Positions 9,059 to 16,782 of a DNA stretch of 21,277 nt are shown here, one piece after another. The DNA lies in the NCBI GenBank assembly GCA_910588935.1, contig CAJUSM010000054.1, positions 1-21,277 of the forward strand, in the 5' to 3' direction. The notes under the pieces are model-generated. The model had not been told where the DNA came from. It searched no databases and saw only the letters and a list, made by a program, of their open reading frames with translations. This DNA is from an uncultured Oscillospiraceae bacterium. GTDB taxonomy: Bacteria; Bacillota; Clostridia; Oscillospirales; Acutalibacteraceae. How positions within the stretch are numbered: the stretch's first letter is position 1; the number at the start of each line of letters is the position of its first letter. Made by a program: the position numbers and the translations under genes.

Positions 9059-9202
9059 TGCGGTAATCTTTGGTCAGTACAGGTCAGATATTTTGGAGAA
9101 GTTGGGAGATTGCCTGAGGCGGTTTTTAAAGATGGCAAATATGTAGATAAAATTCACATAGCTCTATTGAAAGATAAATATACGGCGCTAGGGCCTGTCT
9201 AA
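9059..9202 (+). pseudogene. Remnant of a possible GNAT acetyltransferase C-terminus
   Basis: One frame reads RYFGEVGRLPEAVFKDGKY followed by VDKIHIALLKDKY, which resembles the C-terminal strand pattern of RimJ/RimL-like GNAT acetyltransferases (typically GF..EG..REA...DGKY.D...M.ILK.EY). No start codon or RBS precedes it and the acetyl-CoA binding motif is not seen, so only the tail survives. The stop lies within the first bases of the MITE-like repeat that begins at 9188, so the repeat may have inserted here. The assignment rests on pattern memory alone. Confidence 0.35.
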
Positions 9203-9348
9203 AAAATCAAAAACGCTGTCTGATTGCCCAGAAGCGGCCATCTTCCACATCGAAAGCTCTCGTAATACGCAAACTTGCGTTTTTCCCTTGAAACTGGCCA
9301 CTTCTAGTGAAAAGTCCGTTATTTCCTCTAGTTTCAAACAAGACCTAG
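9188..9348 (+). repeat. MITE-like dispersed repeat, copy 1
   Basis: This 161-bp copy shares long blocks with 14644-14810 and 20913-21077, such as CTGTCTGATTGCCCAGAAG and GCCATCTTCC near the left end and AAACAAGACCTA at the right end. The ends are imperfect inverted repeats: CTAGGGCCTGTCT on the left against CTAGGTCTTGTTT from the right. CTAG occurs at both outer ends. No open reading frame is present. All three copies point the same way. Confidence 0.75.
9267..9284 (+). terminator. Hairpin plus T-run in repeat copy 1
   Basis: ACGCAA (9267-9272) pairs with TTGCGT (9275-9280) and a run of T follows (9280-9284). The stem is short, but the same hairpin and T-run recur in the other two copies with different stem bases. 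It could terminate the valS-esterase transcript. Termination is inferred. Confidence 0.4.
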
Positions 9349-9402
9349 ACACGAACAGGTATTATTTTGGAACAAAAAAATCTTGAAAGCGAGGTTAGGC
9401 CA

Positions 9403-10665
9403 ATGAGAGACGAAACCAAATGCCTCCATTCCGGCTATACGCCAAAAAATGGAGAGCCCAGAGTGCTGCCAATTGTGCAAAGCACCACCTATGTATATGA
9501 TTCCGCCGCGGAGGTAGCCGCGATTTTTGATGACCCCACCAAGGGGCTGTGCTACTCCCGCTTTGGCAACCCTACCGTAATGGCGGTGGAAAACAAAATT
9601 GCTGACCTGGAGGGGGGCGTGGGGGCTATGTGCACTACCTCCGGCCAGGCAGCTACCCTGCTTGCCATCCTGAACATCTGCTCTGCTGGAGACAGTATTG
9701 TCAGCCTGCCCACTATCTATGGCGGCACCATCAACCTCTTCTCTTTTACTCTGAAAAAGCTGGGCATTGAGTGCATCTATGTGAACAGCGAGTCCAGCGA
9801 CGAGGAGATTAAGGCCGCGTTTCAGCCTAACACCAAGCTGGTCTTTGGGGAAACCATCGCCAACCCGGCGCTAAAGGTATTGGATATCCAGAGATTTGCG
9901 AACATTGCCCACCAGATGGGCGTTCCCATGGTTGTGGATAACACCTTTGCCACCCCGGTTCTGTGCAAGCCCTTCCAGTTTGGAGCTGATATTATCATCC
10001 ACTCCACCACAAAGTATATGGATGGTCACGCGCTGCAGGTAGGCGGCGTAATTGTGGATAGCGGCAAGTTCGACTGGACCAACGGGAAGTTCCCGGAGCT
10101 CACCCAGCCAGATGAGTCTTACCACGGCATTTCCTATACCGAAAGTTATGGCAATCAGGCCTACATCATCAAGGCCAGAATGCAGCTGATGCGGGATTTT
10201 GGAGTATATCCCGCGGCCCACTCCGCTTTCCTGCTTAATTTGGGCCTGGAAACACTGCCAGTGCGCATGCGCCAGTATTGCGATAACGCCATGACTGTGG
10301 CCCAATACCTGGAAGGCAGCGACAAAGTGGAAAGCGTGGCATATCCTGGCCTGCCCTCCAGCCCGGACTATGCCCTGGCCCAAAAATATCTAAAAGGATG
10401 CAGCGGGGTAATCTCCTTTATCATTAAGGGTGGGCGGCAAGCTGCAGCCCGGTTTATGGATGCCCTGAGCCTAGCCTCTAACGAGGTGCATGTGGCGGAT
10501 ATCCGTACCTGTGTGCTCCACCCGGCCAGTGAAACCCACCGGCAGCTTACAGACGAGCAGCTGGCTGCCGCCGGCATTGACGCCGGCATGATCCGCCTAT
10601 CGGTAGGGCTAGAAAATATAGACGATATCCTGGAGGATATTGAACAAGCTTTCCAGTCTATATAA
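9403..10665 (+). CDS. metY: O-acetylhomoserine sulfhydrylase-type PLP enzyme
   Basis: This is a Cys/Met-metabolism PLP-dependent enzyme of the O-acetylhomoserine aminocarboxypropyltransferase group. Family members make homocysteine from O-acetylhomoserine and sulfide; related members are methionine gamma-lyases, so the exact reaction is inferred. The 420-residue protein shows CLHSGYTPKNGEPR and VLPIVQSTTYVYDS at the N-terminus, YSRFGNPT, TTSGQAATL, DNTFATPVLCKPF and the PLP lysine K204 in HSTTKYMDGHA, then RTCVLHPASETHRQL and the usual C-terminal RLSVGLENIDD. The start chosen is ATG at 9403, since the protein then begins MRDETKCLHSGY as in relatives; GAGG lies about 8 bases upstream. The frame is open back to a TTG at 9367. 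No SAM riboswitch or good promoter was recognised upstream. A paralogous esterase follows after 44 bp, probably in the same operon. Confidence 0.88.
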   Translation: MRDETKCLHSGYTPKNGEPRVLPIVQSTTYVYDSAAEVAAIFDDPTKGLCYSRFGNPTVMAVENKIADLEGGVGAMCTTSGQAATLLAILNICSAGDSIVSLPTIYGGTINLFSFTLKKLGIECIYVNSESSDEEIKAAFQPNTKLVFGETIANPALKVLDIQRFANIAHQMGVPMVVDNTFATPVLCKPFQFGADIIIHSTTKYMDGHALQVGGVIVDSGKFDWTNGKFPELTQPDESYHGISYTESYGNQAYIIKARMQLMRDFGVYPAAHSAFLLNLGLETLPVRMRQYCDNAMTVAQYLEGSDKVESVAYPGLPSSPDYALAQKYLKGCSGVISFIIKGGRQAAARFMDALSLASNEVHVADIRTCVLHPASETHRQLTDEQLAAAGIDAGMIRLSVGLENIDDILEDIEQAFQSI

Positions 10666-10709
10666 CAGACTCTCCAATATACCTAATACTTTACACGCGA
10701 GGTGCTAAC

Positions 10710-11540
10710 ATGTCCCTTGTCCACTTGAACTTTCAAAGCCAATTTCTGGGCAACAACACAGATGTGAATCTTATTTTGCCAGACCGCCCCATGGGCAAAA
10801 AGCCTGACCAATTCTATTCCTCTGGAGAAAAATTCAAGGTGCTTTGGCTGCTTCACGGCACCTTTGGCGACTACACCGACTGGTTGCGCAAGTCGAATAT
10901 TGAGCTTTATGCTGCCCAACGGAACCTAATTGTTGTTATGCCTAGCGCAGGGAACGCAAACTATGTAAACTGGCCGGGTTTTGCCACCGGCTACAACGCT
11001 TGGGACTACCTGACTGAGGAGCTTATGCCCCTGGTCCAGGGCTGGTTCCCCGCCTCGCCCCGCCGGGAGGATAATTATATTGCCGGCCTGTCCATGGGCG
11101 GCAATGGAGCCATTCAATACGCTGTGGGCCACCCAGAAAAATTTGCCGGCGCGGCCAGCCTTTCCAACGCCCCCACTGATCTCCATAAACTAACCGTGCC
11201 CCAGTATGACGGGAACACAGGGGAAAATGAAGCCACTGCCCTGTTTGCCAAGCGGGTGGAAAACCTGCTGGAAAATTTTGGCGGCCTAGAAGGGTATGTC
11301 AATTCTCCGATTAATGTATGGGATAAGCTGCCTGAGTTGATGAAAGCCGGCGCCTTGCCCAAGCTCTACTTCTGTTGTGGGGAAAACGACCAGTTGATTT
11401 GGTCCAAGTATTGCCAGTTTAAGGCTTATGCCCAAGAGATTGGCCTGCCCGCCCAGTTTGAAGAGGCCCCAGGCTATACCCATGAATGGCCTTTCTGGGA
11501 TCTGTTTATTCAAAAGGCTCTGGATTACTTTGAAATATAA
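10710..11540 (+). CDS. Esterase-D-like alpha/beta hydrolase
   Basis: This intact 276-residue serine hydrolase belongs to the putative esterase (esterase D / S-formylglutathione hydrolase / acetylesterase) family. It shows LLHGTFGDYTDW near the oxyanion hole, nucleophile Ser128 in GLSMGGNGA, the likely acid Asp227 in CGENDQL and the His258 base in YTHEWPFWD. No signal peptide is seen, so it is probably cytoplasmic. The substrate is unknown; small acyl or sugar esters are typical. The ATG at 10710 follows a weak GAGGTG site. It lies 44 bp after metY and just before a strong terminator, so the two probably form one operon. It is a paralogue of the broken 8066-8895 gene, with the same length apart from one base. 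Confidence 0.88.
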   Translation: MSLVHLNFQSQFLGNNTDVNLILPDRPMGKKPDQFYSSGEKFKVLWLLHGTFGDYTDWLRKSNIELYAAQRNLIVVMPSAGNANYVNWPGFATGYNAWDYLTEELMPLVQGWFPASPRREDNYIAGLSMGGNGAIQYAVGHPEKFAGAASLSNAPTDLHKLTVPQYDGNTGENEATALFAKRVENLLENFGGLEGYVNSPINVWDKLPELMKAGALPKLYFCCGENDQLIWSKYCQFKAYAQEIGLPAQFEEAPGYTHEWPFWDLFIQKALDYFEI

Positions 11541-11557
11541 CTTTTCGTAAAAACATA

Positions 11558-11594
11558 CGCCGGGAGAGCACAAAGCTTTCCCGGCGCTGTTTTA
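11558..11594 (+). terminator. Strong intrinsic terminator after the esterase
   Basis: CGCCGGGAGAGC (11558-11569) pairs with GCTTTCCCGGCG (11575-11586), a 12-bp stem with one G-T pair and an ACAAA loop, followed by CTGTTTTATT. It lies 17 bases after the esterase stop. In the reverse direction the hairpin is followed by TATGTTTTTAC, so it may also end the convergent zinc-ribbon transcript. Confidence 0.88.
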
Positions 11595-11611
11595 TTCATT
11601 TGGTGTTATTC

Positions 11612-12088
11612 TTACGGAAAATCCCTAGGGGGAATGTCGGAAACATGGGCCTCAGGACCTTTGGCAGCCTCAGCGGCAGCCTGGTCGTTGGGTCCCCCCT
11701 CCTGGGGAATGGGCTCGGGCTGAGGCTCGGTAGCCAGCTTTGTGCCGCAGCCAGCACAGAACTGGTCTGTGTTGCTGCACTGCTTACCACAGGTAGGGCA
11801 CACTACCTTGTTTTGTTTGTCACCCAAAGCCTGGGCAATGGCAGTGGCCTGGGTCTTCAGCTCGTCGATCTCAGCCATTTTTCCAACTGCCTCGGGATCA
11901 CCTGCCAAAATCTGACGGCTGGTCTCGTACACATAACGGCCCAGCACCTCGTAACGCTTGGAGATCTCGGAATTCAGCTCGGCAGCGCTGATACGCAATT
12001 TGGAAATATCCACAATCTGGCCGGCTTTCCGGCTAACTGCCTCGGCAGCGGATTTTGCGTTTATCACCACATCGTCTAAAATACCCAT
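11612..12088 (-). CDS. Coiled-coil zinc-ribbon protein
   Basis: A 158-residue protein of unknown function. Residues about 1-90 are helical and charged (MGILDDVVINAKSAAEAVSR onward), likely a coiled coil. A zinc ribbon follows with C97-x2-C100 and C111-x2-C114 (CPTCG and CAGCG). The tail is rich in Pro, Glu and Ala. There is no signal peptide or membrane segment. Small proteins of this layout are common in Clostridia, and their role is not established. The start chosen is ATG at 12088, seven bases after AGGAGG. An in-frame upstream ATG near 12148 overlaps the promoter's -10 box and is rejected. It is transcribed alone from the promoter at 12149-12177 and converges on the esterase operon. Confidence 0.85.
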   Translation of the reverse strand: MGILDDVVINAKSAAEAVSRKAGQIVDISKLRISAAELNSEISKRYEVLGRYVYETSRQILAGDPEAVGKMAEIDELKTQATAIAQALGDKQNKVVCPTCGKQCSNTDQFCAGCGTKLATEPQPEPIPQEGGPNDQAAAEAAKGPEAHVSDIPPRDFP

Positions 12089-12148
12089 AAATCGTCCTCC
12101 TTGTAAGATGATTGACAGAAAATCTACTCCTGCCCTCTGTCTGTCCAT

Positions 12149-12177
12149 ATTATAGCAAGGCCTGGGCGGAAAGTAAA
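12149..12177 (-). promoter_or_regulatory. Promoter of the zinc-ribbon gene
   Basis: On the minus strand TTTACT (12177-12172) and a perfect TATAAT (12154-12149) are 17 bp apart. Transcription would start near 12142, leaving a leader of about 54 bases before the ATG at 12088. Confidence 0.75.
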
Positions 12178-12224
12178 GCGGAATTCTCTTTCAAAATATT
12201 TAAAAATTCTTTAAGACAGCCAAT

Positions 12225-13175
12225 TTATCCTTTGCCTAGGAACTCTCTGAGCATAGAGGTCTCTGGTACCAAAGCCTGGTCCACTGGCTCAAAGCGCATG
12301 AGGCGAGATTCCAAATCTCTGGCTTTTTTATAGTAAAGGCTGTCTGCCGCAATGGCCCGAAGCAGGGGGATCGCCACCGTGCGCAGGACACAGGGCTCGT
12401 AGATGTGGATAGAGTTTACTGTATAGTCCGCGCTAATCCGGTAGGGGCGGATATACCGGTTCTCCCCCTCCACCACCTTGGGCCACATAGAAAGGGTCAG
12501 CTCTGCCGGGGCGTCCCGGAACTGGATATCCCGGACAATCCGCCGGACCAAGCCTAGGTCCCAAGGAGAAATCACCTCGCCGTTGACATCTTTAATCTGC
12601 TGCTTAATGCTGACATAGAGCTTAACACAAGATTCCTCCGGCAGGTCTTGGGTAAAGACAGGGTTCAGGCCATGTATGCCCTCCACTATGGCCAAATCCT
12701 CTGGGGCCAACTGGTACTCCCTGTCCGGGCCATCCGGGCGCTTCAGCGCAAAGCTGTACCTGGGTACAGTAAACCTGCCAGTAGTCACCACATCGGAAAG
12801 GCATTGGCGGATACGGTCCTCGTCTAGGGCCGCAACAGTCTCGTAATCCCTAGTGCCGTCAGGCAGCATTGGGGCCCGCTCCGCGCCTAAATAGAAATCG
12901 TCCAGGGAGATAATCTCCGCCCGAACCCCAAAGGTGCCCAGATAATCTCGAAGCAAGTGGGCGGTGGTGGTCTTGCCGCTGCTGCTGGGCCCAGAAAGCA
13001 TTACCAGGCGCACAGGCGTTTTTCGTTCGGTAATATTTCTGGCAATGTTCCGCAGGTGCTCCCGATAGGAGCCCTCCACCTCGTTGATCATCCGGGCGGG
13101 ATTGGATATGGCCGCGTCGTTGATCTGCTCCAGGTGGTTGATATATTTAATGTAGCCGCTGGCGAAATTGCTCAT
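12225..13175 (-). CDS. Uridine-kinase-like nucleoside kinase
   Basis: A 316-residue P-loop kinase of the phosphoribulokinase/uridine kinase family. The Walker A motif GPSSSGKTT is at residues 62-70, followed by ISLDDFYL (substrate-binding Asp pair), VPRYSF and IVEGIHGLNP. RRIVRDIQFRDAPAELTLSMW is split here as RRIVRDIQFRD and AELTLSMWP, both typical of the Firmicutes group in which this kinase domain often follows a TGS/threonyl-tRNA-synthetase-like N-terminal region. Here only the kinase part is present, with about 60 residues before the P-loop. Nucleoside phosphorylation is inferred; the exact substrate is unknown. The start chosen is ATG at 13175. Another ATG at 13235 would overlap hemZ by 89 bases. 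With 13175 the overlap is 29 bases, which suggests translational coupling, since no strong RBS is visible. Confidence 0.83.
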   Translation of the reverse strand: MSNFASGYIKYINHLEQINDAAISNPARMINEVEGSYREHLRNIARNITERKTPVRLVMLSGPSSSGKTTTAHLLRDYLGTFGVRAEIISLDDFYLGAERAPMLPDGTRDYETVAALDEDRIRQCLSDVVTTGRFTVPRYSFALKRPDGPDREYQLAPEDLAIVEGIHGLNPVFTQDLPEESCVKLYVSIKQQIKDVNGEVISPWDLGLVRRIVRDIQFRDAPAELTLSMWPKVVEGENRYIRPYRISADYTVNSIHIYEPCVLRTVAIPLLRAIAADSLYYKKARDLESRLMRFEPVDQALVPETSMLREFLGKG

Positions 13176-14613
13176 AGATCTCTGCTGCGCCGTCCTTTCT
13201 CTCCAAAATTTCCTGATGGCGGGAGATGTACTCAAAGGGATACTTAAAATTGAAAATTCGTTTTAGGTCCTGGGACCAAGGATCTTTCAGCTTGCTCACG
13301 CCTCCGGCCCCGCAGGCGATTACAGTGCCGCTCTCATCCATGGTATAAATATTGTACCGGCAAACTGCACCGGGTTTTGCCCAGCCCACATTTTCCAGGT
13401 TGCCGGCCATGCGGGTCTGGCGGTAGAGATAATAGGGCACAAACCCTGCCTCTGTCAGCCGGTTTATGGCGTAATCTGCCATTTCCGCAGCCTGAGCCGC
13501 GCTTTTGTGGGAGCTTAGGTCTTCCCCCTCTGTTACCAGCCTAGCGCTGCGCTTAAGGGCTAGGGAATGCACAGTAATATTGTCTGCGCCAAAGCCCATT
13601 ACCCCCTGCAAGCTCTGGCAAAAGCCGGCCATATCGTCTCCTGGCAGGCCCACAATTAAATCGGCGTTAATGTGGGAAAACCCTACCTGATGAGCCAGGG
13701 CAAAGGCCTCTTCCACATCCCTTGCGCTATGCTTGCGGCCAATGTTATGCAGCACCTGGTCGGAAAGGCTTTGGGGGTTTATGCTGATCCTTGTAACCCC
13801 GCCGGATTTTAAGGCTTTCAGCTTTTCCCAGGTAATGGTATCTGGGCGGCCGGCCTCCACGGTAAACTCCTGGCAGCGCTCCATGGGGAACAGACGGTGT
13901 ACCGCCTGACAGAGCTGGGCCAGCTGCCCGGCAGAAAGGGTAGTAGGCGTGCCCCCGCCCACATAGGCAGAAACCATGGTAAGGCCCAAGCCCTTTACCA
14001 CCTGAGAGACCCTTTCCAGCTCTGCCAGAAGCAGCTGAAAATAGGGGTCCATCAGTTTGCCGGCGTTAGCCAGGTCTTGAGAGATAAAGGAGCAATAGGC
14101 GCAACGGGTGGGACAAAAGGGAATAGAAATATACAGGCAGAAATCCTCTGGCCTCAGAGCCTCTGTGGCCTCTCTCTGGGCCTCCAGCACCCGGCGGGCC
14201 AGGCTGGTCCGCCGGGGACTTACCAGCCACTTTTCCTGGAACTCTGTTGTGCCCTCCTCAAGGCCCTTTGCCTGGCAGTGCATCCGCAGCAGCTTTACCG
14301 GATGGACGCCAGTAAGCATACCCCAGGCAGGCTGCAGGCCGGTTAACCGGGAAAGCACAGAAAAGAGCAGGCGGGTCATAGGATACTCGGCCAGCTCCCC
14401 GGCGGAGCAGCCCTCCTCCAAGGCGCTCTTGCCGTCGCAGGCAACGGCGGTATACAGGTACGCCTCCCCCTGGGCCCGAACCTCTGCCCGAGCCCAGGGT
14501 TCACCGGGGGCGGCCTCCTCCCCGCCCACACGAACAGGGCTGTAAGGGAAGAACACCCGGCACAGGTTTTCGCACTCGTAGCGAAAGTTATGGCCGGACA
14601 ATGTGAGAAGCAA
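13147..14613 (-). CDS. hemZ: Coproporphyrinogen dehydrogenase HemZ (radical SAM)
   Basis: A 488-residue radical SAM enzyme of the HemN/HemZ group, annotated as oxygen-independent coproporphyrinogen III dehydrogenase in heme synthesis. The cluster-binding motif is C167-P-T-R-C171-A-Y-C174 within SIPFCPTRCAYCSF, followed by YVGGGTPTTLS, EFTVEAGRPD, RISINPQS and DLIVGLPGDD. The N-terminal GHNFRYE and the closing NVGWAKPG and NIYTMDE segments fit HemZ rather than HemW/HemN. The start is probably the TTG at 14613: the minus strand has AGGAGGTGATC, the exact complement of the 16S tail, 8 bases ahead of it. An in-frame GTG at 14622 lies inside that Shine-Dalgarno sequence and is an unlikely start. 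No other heme gene is in the window, so its real role in this organism is uncertain. Confidence 0.9.
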   Translation of the reverse strand: MLLTLSGHNFRYECENLCRVFFPYSPVRVGGEEAAPGEPWARAEVRAQGEAYLYTAVACDGKSALEEGCSAGELAEYPMTRLLFSVLSRLTGLQPAWGMLTGVHPVKLLRMHCQAKGLEEGTTEFQEKWLVSPRRTSLARRVLEAQREATEALRPEDFCLYISIPFCPTRCAYCSFISQDLANAGKLMDPYFQLLLAELERVSQVVKGLGLTMVSAYVGGGTPTTLSAGQLAQLCQAVHRLFPMERCQEFTVEAGRPDTITWEKLKALKSGGVTRISINPQSLSDQVLHNIGRKHSARDVEEAFALAHQVGFSHINADLIVGLPGDDMAGFCQSLQGVMGFGADNITVHSLALKRSARLVTEGEDLSSHKSAAQAAEMADYAINRLTEAGFVPYYLYRQTRMAGNLENVGWAKPGAVCRYNIYTMDESGTVIACGAGGVSKLKDPWSQDLKRIFNFKYPFEYISRHQEILERKDGAAEIYEQFRQRLH

Positions 14614-14616
14614 GGG

Positions 14617-14627
14617 GATCACCTCCT
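14617..14627 (-). promoter_or_regulatory. Ribosome binding site that sets the hemZ start
   Basis: The minus strand reads AGGAGGTGATC. With AGGAGG centred here, the next in-frame start codon at good spacing is TTG (14613-14611). The GTG at 14622-14620 is part of the site itself. Confidence 0.75.
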
Positions 14628-14643
14628 GTAATTTTGGATATCG

Positions 14644-14810
14644 CTAGAGTCTGTTGGAAACCGGAGAAATGCTGAATTTTTGGCCAAAAGCGGCTATCTT
14701 CCGCGTTGAAAATCCTGGTAATACGCAAGTATTACTTGCGGTTTTTTCCTTGGAGCTGACCACTTCCGCTCTAAAATTCGTCATTTCCTCTATTCTCAAA
14801 CAATACCTAG
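14644..14810 (+). repeat. MITE-like dispersed repeat, copy 2
   Basis: A 167-bp copy with CTAGAGTCTGTT at the left and CAAACAATACCTAG at the right, forming imperfect terminal inverted repeats and having CTAG at both ends. About 35 bases near the left end differ from copies 1 and 3, whereas the centre (ATCTTCCGCGT, AATCCTGG, AATACGCAAGT) and right end are conserved. It lies between two minus-strand genes, so its T-run strand is antisense to them. Confidence 0.72.
14724..14747 (+). terminator. Hairpin plus T-run in repeat copy 2
   Basis: CGCAAGTA (14724-14731) and TACTTGCG (14733-14740) form an 8-bp perfect stem around one base, followed by GTTTTTT. On the + strand it resembles an intrinsic terminator and would only stop transcription antisense to the neighbouring genes. 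With so small a loop it may instead open as a shorter stem. Confidence 0.4.
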
Positions 14811-14832
14811 AATCGTGTAAAGCTCCAGTTCT

Positions 14833-16557
14833 TTATTCCATTTCCGCATACCGGGCGAAAATGGTGGCCGCATCCCGGCGCAGGGTATTGCTCTTGGGGT
14901 TAAACCTTCCCTGGGCATCGCCTTTAATCAGCCCGGCAGTAAAGCAGGCCAACACACCGTCCCGGGCCCAGCTGTCGATTTTGCTAGCGTCAGGGAAACT
15001 TAGGCTGCCAGTGCCGCTGTCTACATCTAGAGCGCGGTGAATCACCGTACACATCTCCTGGCGGGTAATGGGGTCATTGGGCCGAAATTTGCCGCCGCTG
15101 CCTGTCATAACCCCTGTGCTTTTGGCCCATGCCGCAATTCCTGAGCACCACATACTGGTAGGCACATCGCTAAAACTGTCCATCCCACGGTAAAAATCGG
15201 TATTCACATCCAGCACATTGGCCATTACTTTGGCAAATTCCGCCCGGGTAATGGTAGTGCCGGGGCGGAAATTACCACTGGAATCCCCCTGAAAATAGCC
15301 TAGGTTTGAGACCTTTTCCACGCTGTCATAAAACCAGTCGGTACGCAGCACATCCGGGTAGCGTGTAGGCGGATAATCTTCGCCAATATACTGGTATGCC
15401 GCCGTATTTTTAGTGGGATAGGGCCAGTTGGATTGAATGGTCACGTTCCGCCCGTCCTCCTTATAGGGGTTGGACTCCCGATGGGAGGCCTGCTGAGAGA
15501 ATGCCTGGCCACCGGCTACGGTTTGAGAGCCGATGAGAAAATAGTCGTAAATAATTTTGCTGTCGTTTCCATCGTCCCAGGTAAGATCCAGGTTATACCA
15601 AAGGCCGTCGTCCATACGCACATTGTTCCACATATGGGTGGGGCTGGAAACCACCAGGCAAGGAATTTGCATAAGATCGCATACCAGCTTAAAGGCCTTG
15701 GAGTAGCCATCGCACACCGGATGGTACCTGTCGTTGGGAATGATGGCGCTGTAGGCGCTGTGGATCAGCGTTTTTTCCATGGCGCTGCTTTGGGTATGGC
15801 TATAGCTGCACCGGTCGGCAAGAAGGTCGTGAACCACCTTAAGCTTATTGTAGGTATCCTTTTCACGGTTGGCCTGGTTCGCAATGTTTTGGGCCTCCTG
15901 AAGCATGGCGGTGCGCATGGTGCCCTCCTGGCCCCCGTAAGGCATAGCAAAGCCAAAGTATACGCTTGTAATACGGACCTGGTCGGTGTTGGTAAAGCCC
16001 GCAATGCTGGTGCCGTAAGAAACGCCGCCGTCCATCCAGAGCATGTCGGGGCGGTCGTAACGAATGGCAATGATAGCAGCCTGGAGGTCGTTGCTGATTT
16101 CGTTGTAGGTTTTGGTAGAGGCGGCGTCAGACCCCACAAACTTTCCGCCGGTCACCCTGCCCCGCAGATAGGTATTGGTAACGCCTTCAATATTTAGGAA
16201 CACATTGTGCCGGTTGGCAGACATAATCTCCTCAAAGCTTATACTCTGCAGGGCATTATAGCAGGCCTTCTGGCGTTTGGTCAGCTGGCTGAACATAGAA
16301 TTGGGCACATTGGCGTTGGCTGGAGAGGAAAAAATACCGGGAACCGAAACCCCCAACTCTTCTTCCCCTCCCCCATGGGGCGCGGGGATTTCCTCATTGG
16401 GCTCCACCCAAGCGGGATAGCTGGCGCCCATTTCCGCCAAGGCCTCCCCGCTTTCTGGCCCGTTTTGGGCAAAAGCAGGCAAAGGCAGGCAAGCGGTAAA
16501 GGCAACAGCCAAAAGCGCGGCCAAAAGGCGCTTTATGTTTTTTGCTTTTTTTCTCAT
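14833..16557 (-). CDS. Secreted transglutaminase-like protein with SLH repeats
   Basis: A 574-residue exported surface protein. A signal peptide (MRKKAKNIKRLLAALLAVAF, likely cleavage after AFA near residue 30) is followed by a linker rich in Pro and Glu. The central region is a transglutaminase-like/cysteine-protease-fold domain with a plausible Cys-His-Asp triad: C282 in HPVCDGYSKAFK, H308 in PTHMWNNV and D324 in NLDLTWDD. Three SLH repeats close the protein at about 403-460, 461-517 and 518-574, with ITRAE, ITRQE and LRRDA motifs. SLH domains hold proteins to pyruvylated cell-wall polymers, so it probably sits on the cell surface. The substrate is unknown; peptide or cell-wall processing is possible. 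The ATG at 16557 follows AGGTG by 6 bases. Its promoter is at 16602-16630. It is transcribed divergently from an ECF-type sigma factor gene. Confidence 0.88.
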   Translation of the reverse strand: MRKKAKNIKRLLAALLAVAFTACLPLPAFAQNGPESGEALAEMGASYPAWVEPNEEIPAPHGGGEEELGVSVPGIFSSPANANVPNSMFSQLTKRQKACYNALQSISFEEIMSANRHNVFLNIEGVTNTYLRGRVTGGKFVGSDAASTKTYNEISNDLQAAIIAIRYDRPDMLWMDGGVSYGTSIAGFTNTDQVRITSVYFGFAMPYGGQEGTMRTAMLQEAQNIANQANREKDTYNKLKVVHDLLADRCSYSHTQSSAMEKTLIHSAYSAIIPNDRYHPVCDGYSKAFKLVCDLMQIPCLVVSSPTHMWNNVRMDDGLWYNLDLTWDDGNDSKIIYDYFLIGSQTVAGGQAFSQQASHRESNPYKEDGRNVTIQSNWPYPTKNTAAYQYIGEDYPPTRYPDVLRTDWFYDSVEKVSNLGYFQGDSSGNFRPGTTITRAEFAKVMANVLDVNTDFYRGMDSFSDVPTSMWCSGIAAWAKSTGVMTGSGGKFRPNDPITRQEMCTVIHRALDVDSGTGSLSFPDASKIDSWARDGVLACFTAGLIKGDAQGRFNPKSNTLRRDAATIFARYAEME

Positions 16558-16601
16558 CTATTTCACCTGATCCTTTCCGAAAAATGTCGATATCATCTAT
16601 A

Positions 16602-16630
16602 ATTATCCCCTAATTCCCGCCGTATGTCAA
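16602..16630 (-). promoter_or_regulatory. Promoter of the SLH-transglutaminase gene
   Basis: On the minus strand a perfect TTGACA (16630-16625) and GATAAT (16607-16602) are 17 bp apart. This is a housekeeping sigma-A type promoter, with a start near 16595 and a leader of about 38 bases. Confidence 0.72.
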
Positions 16631-16682
16631 TGGGTAATTTCCGATTGGCGGGGAATTCCTATCTTTTTCCATCTCTACAGGG

Positions 16683-16688
16683 TATAAT
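16683..16688 (+). promoter_or_regulatory. Candidate -10 box for the sigma factor operon
   Basis: A perfect TATAAT stands 95 bases before the sigma factor ATG, but no convincing -35 hexamer lies 16-18 bp upstream. An activator or an alternative sigma factor may be needed, or the match may be chance. Confidence 0.35.
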
Positions 16689-16782
16689 GGAAACAGCGGC
16701 CCAAAAGATTTGCCGGTCTTTGTAACCTCCCGCTCTCAATAGCGCTATGCAGGGTGAGCACCTGAAAAAGGAGAGAAAACAT

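Noticed and set aside
9367..9402. TTG at 9367 as the start of metY
   Set aside because: The family N-terminus matches a start at ATG 9403, and no ribosome binding site serves the TTG.
8896..9402. SAM riboswitch before metY
   Set aside because: No SAM-I core motifs were seen; most of the region is a gene remnant and the MITE-like repeat.
15433..16197. 254-codon open frame on the + strand
   Set aside because: It lies opposite the SLH-transglutaminase gene, has no recognisable motifs, and the minus-strand gene has clear domains.
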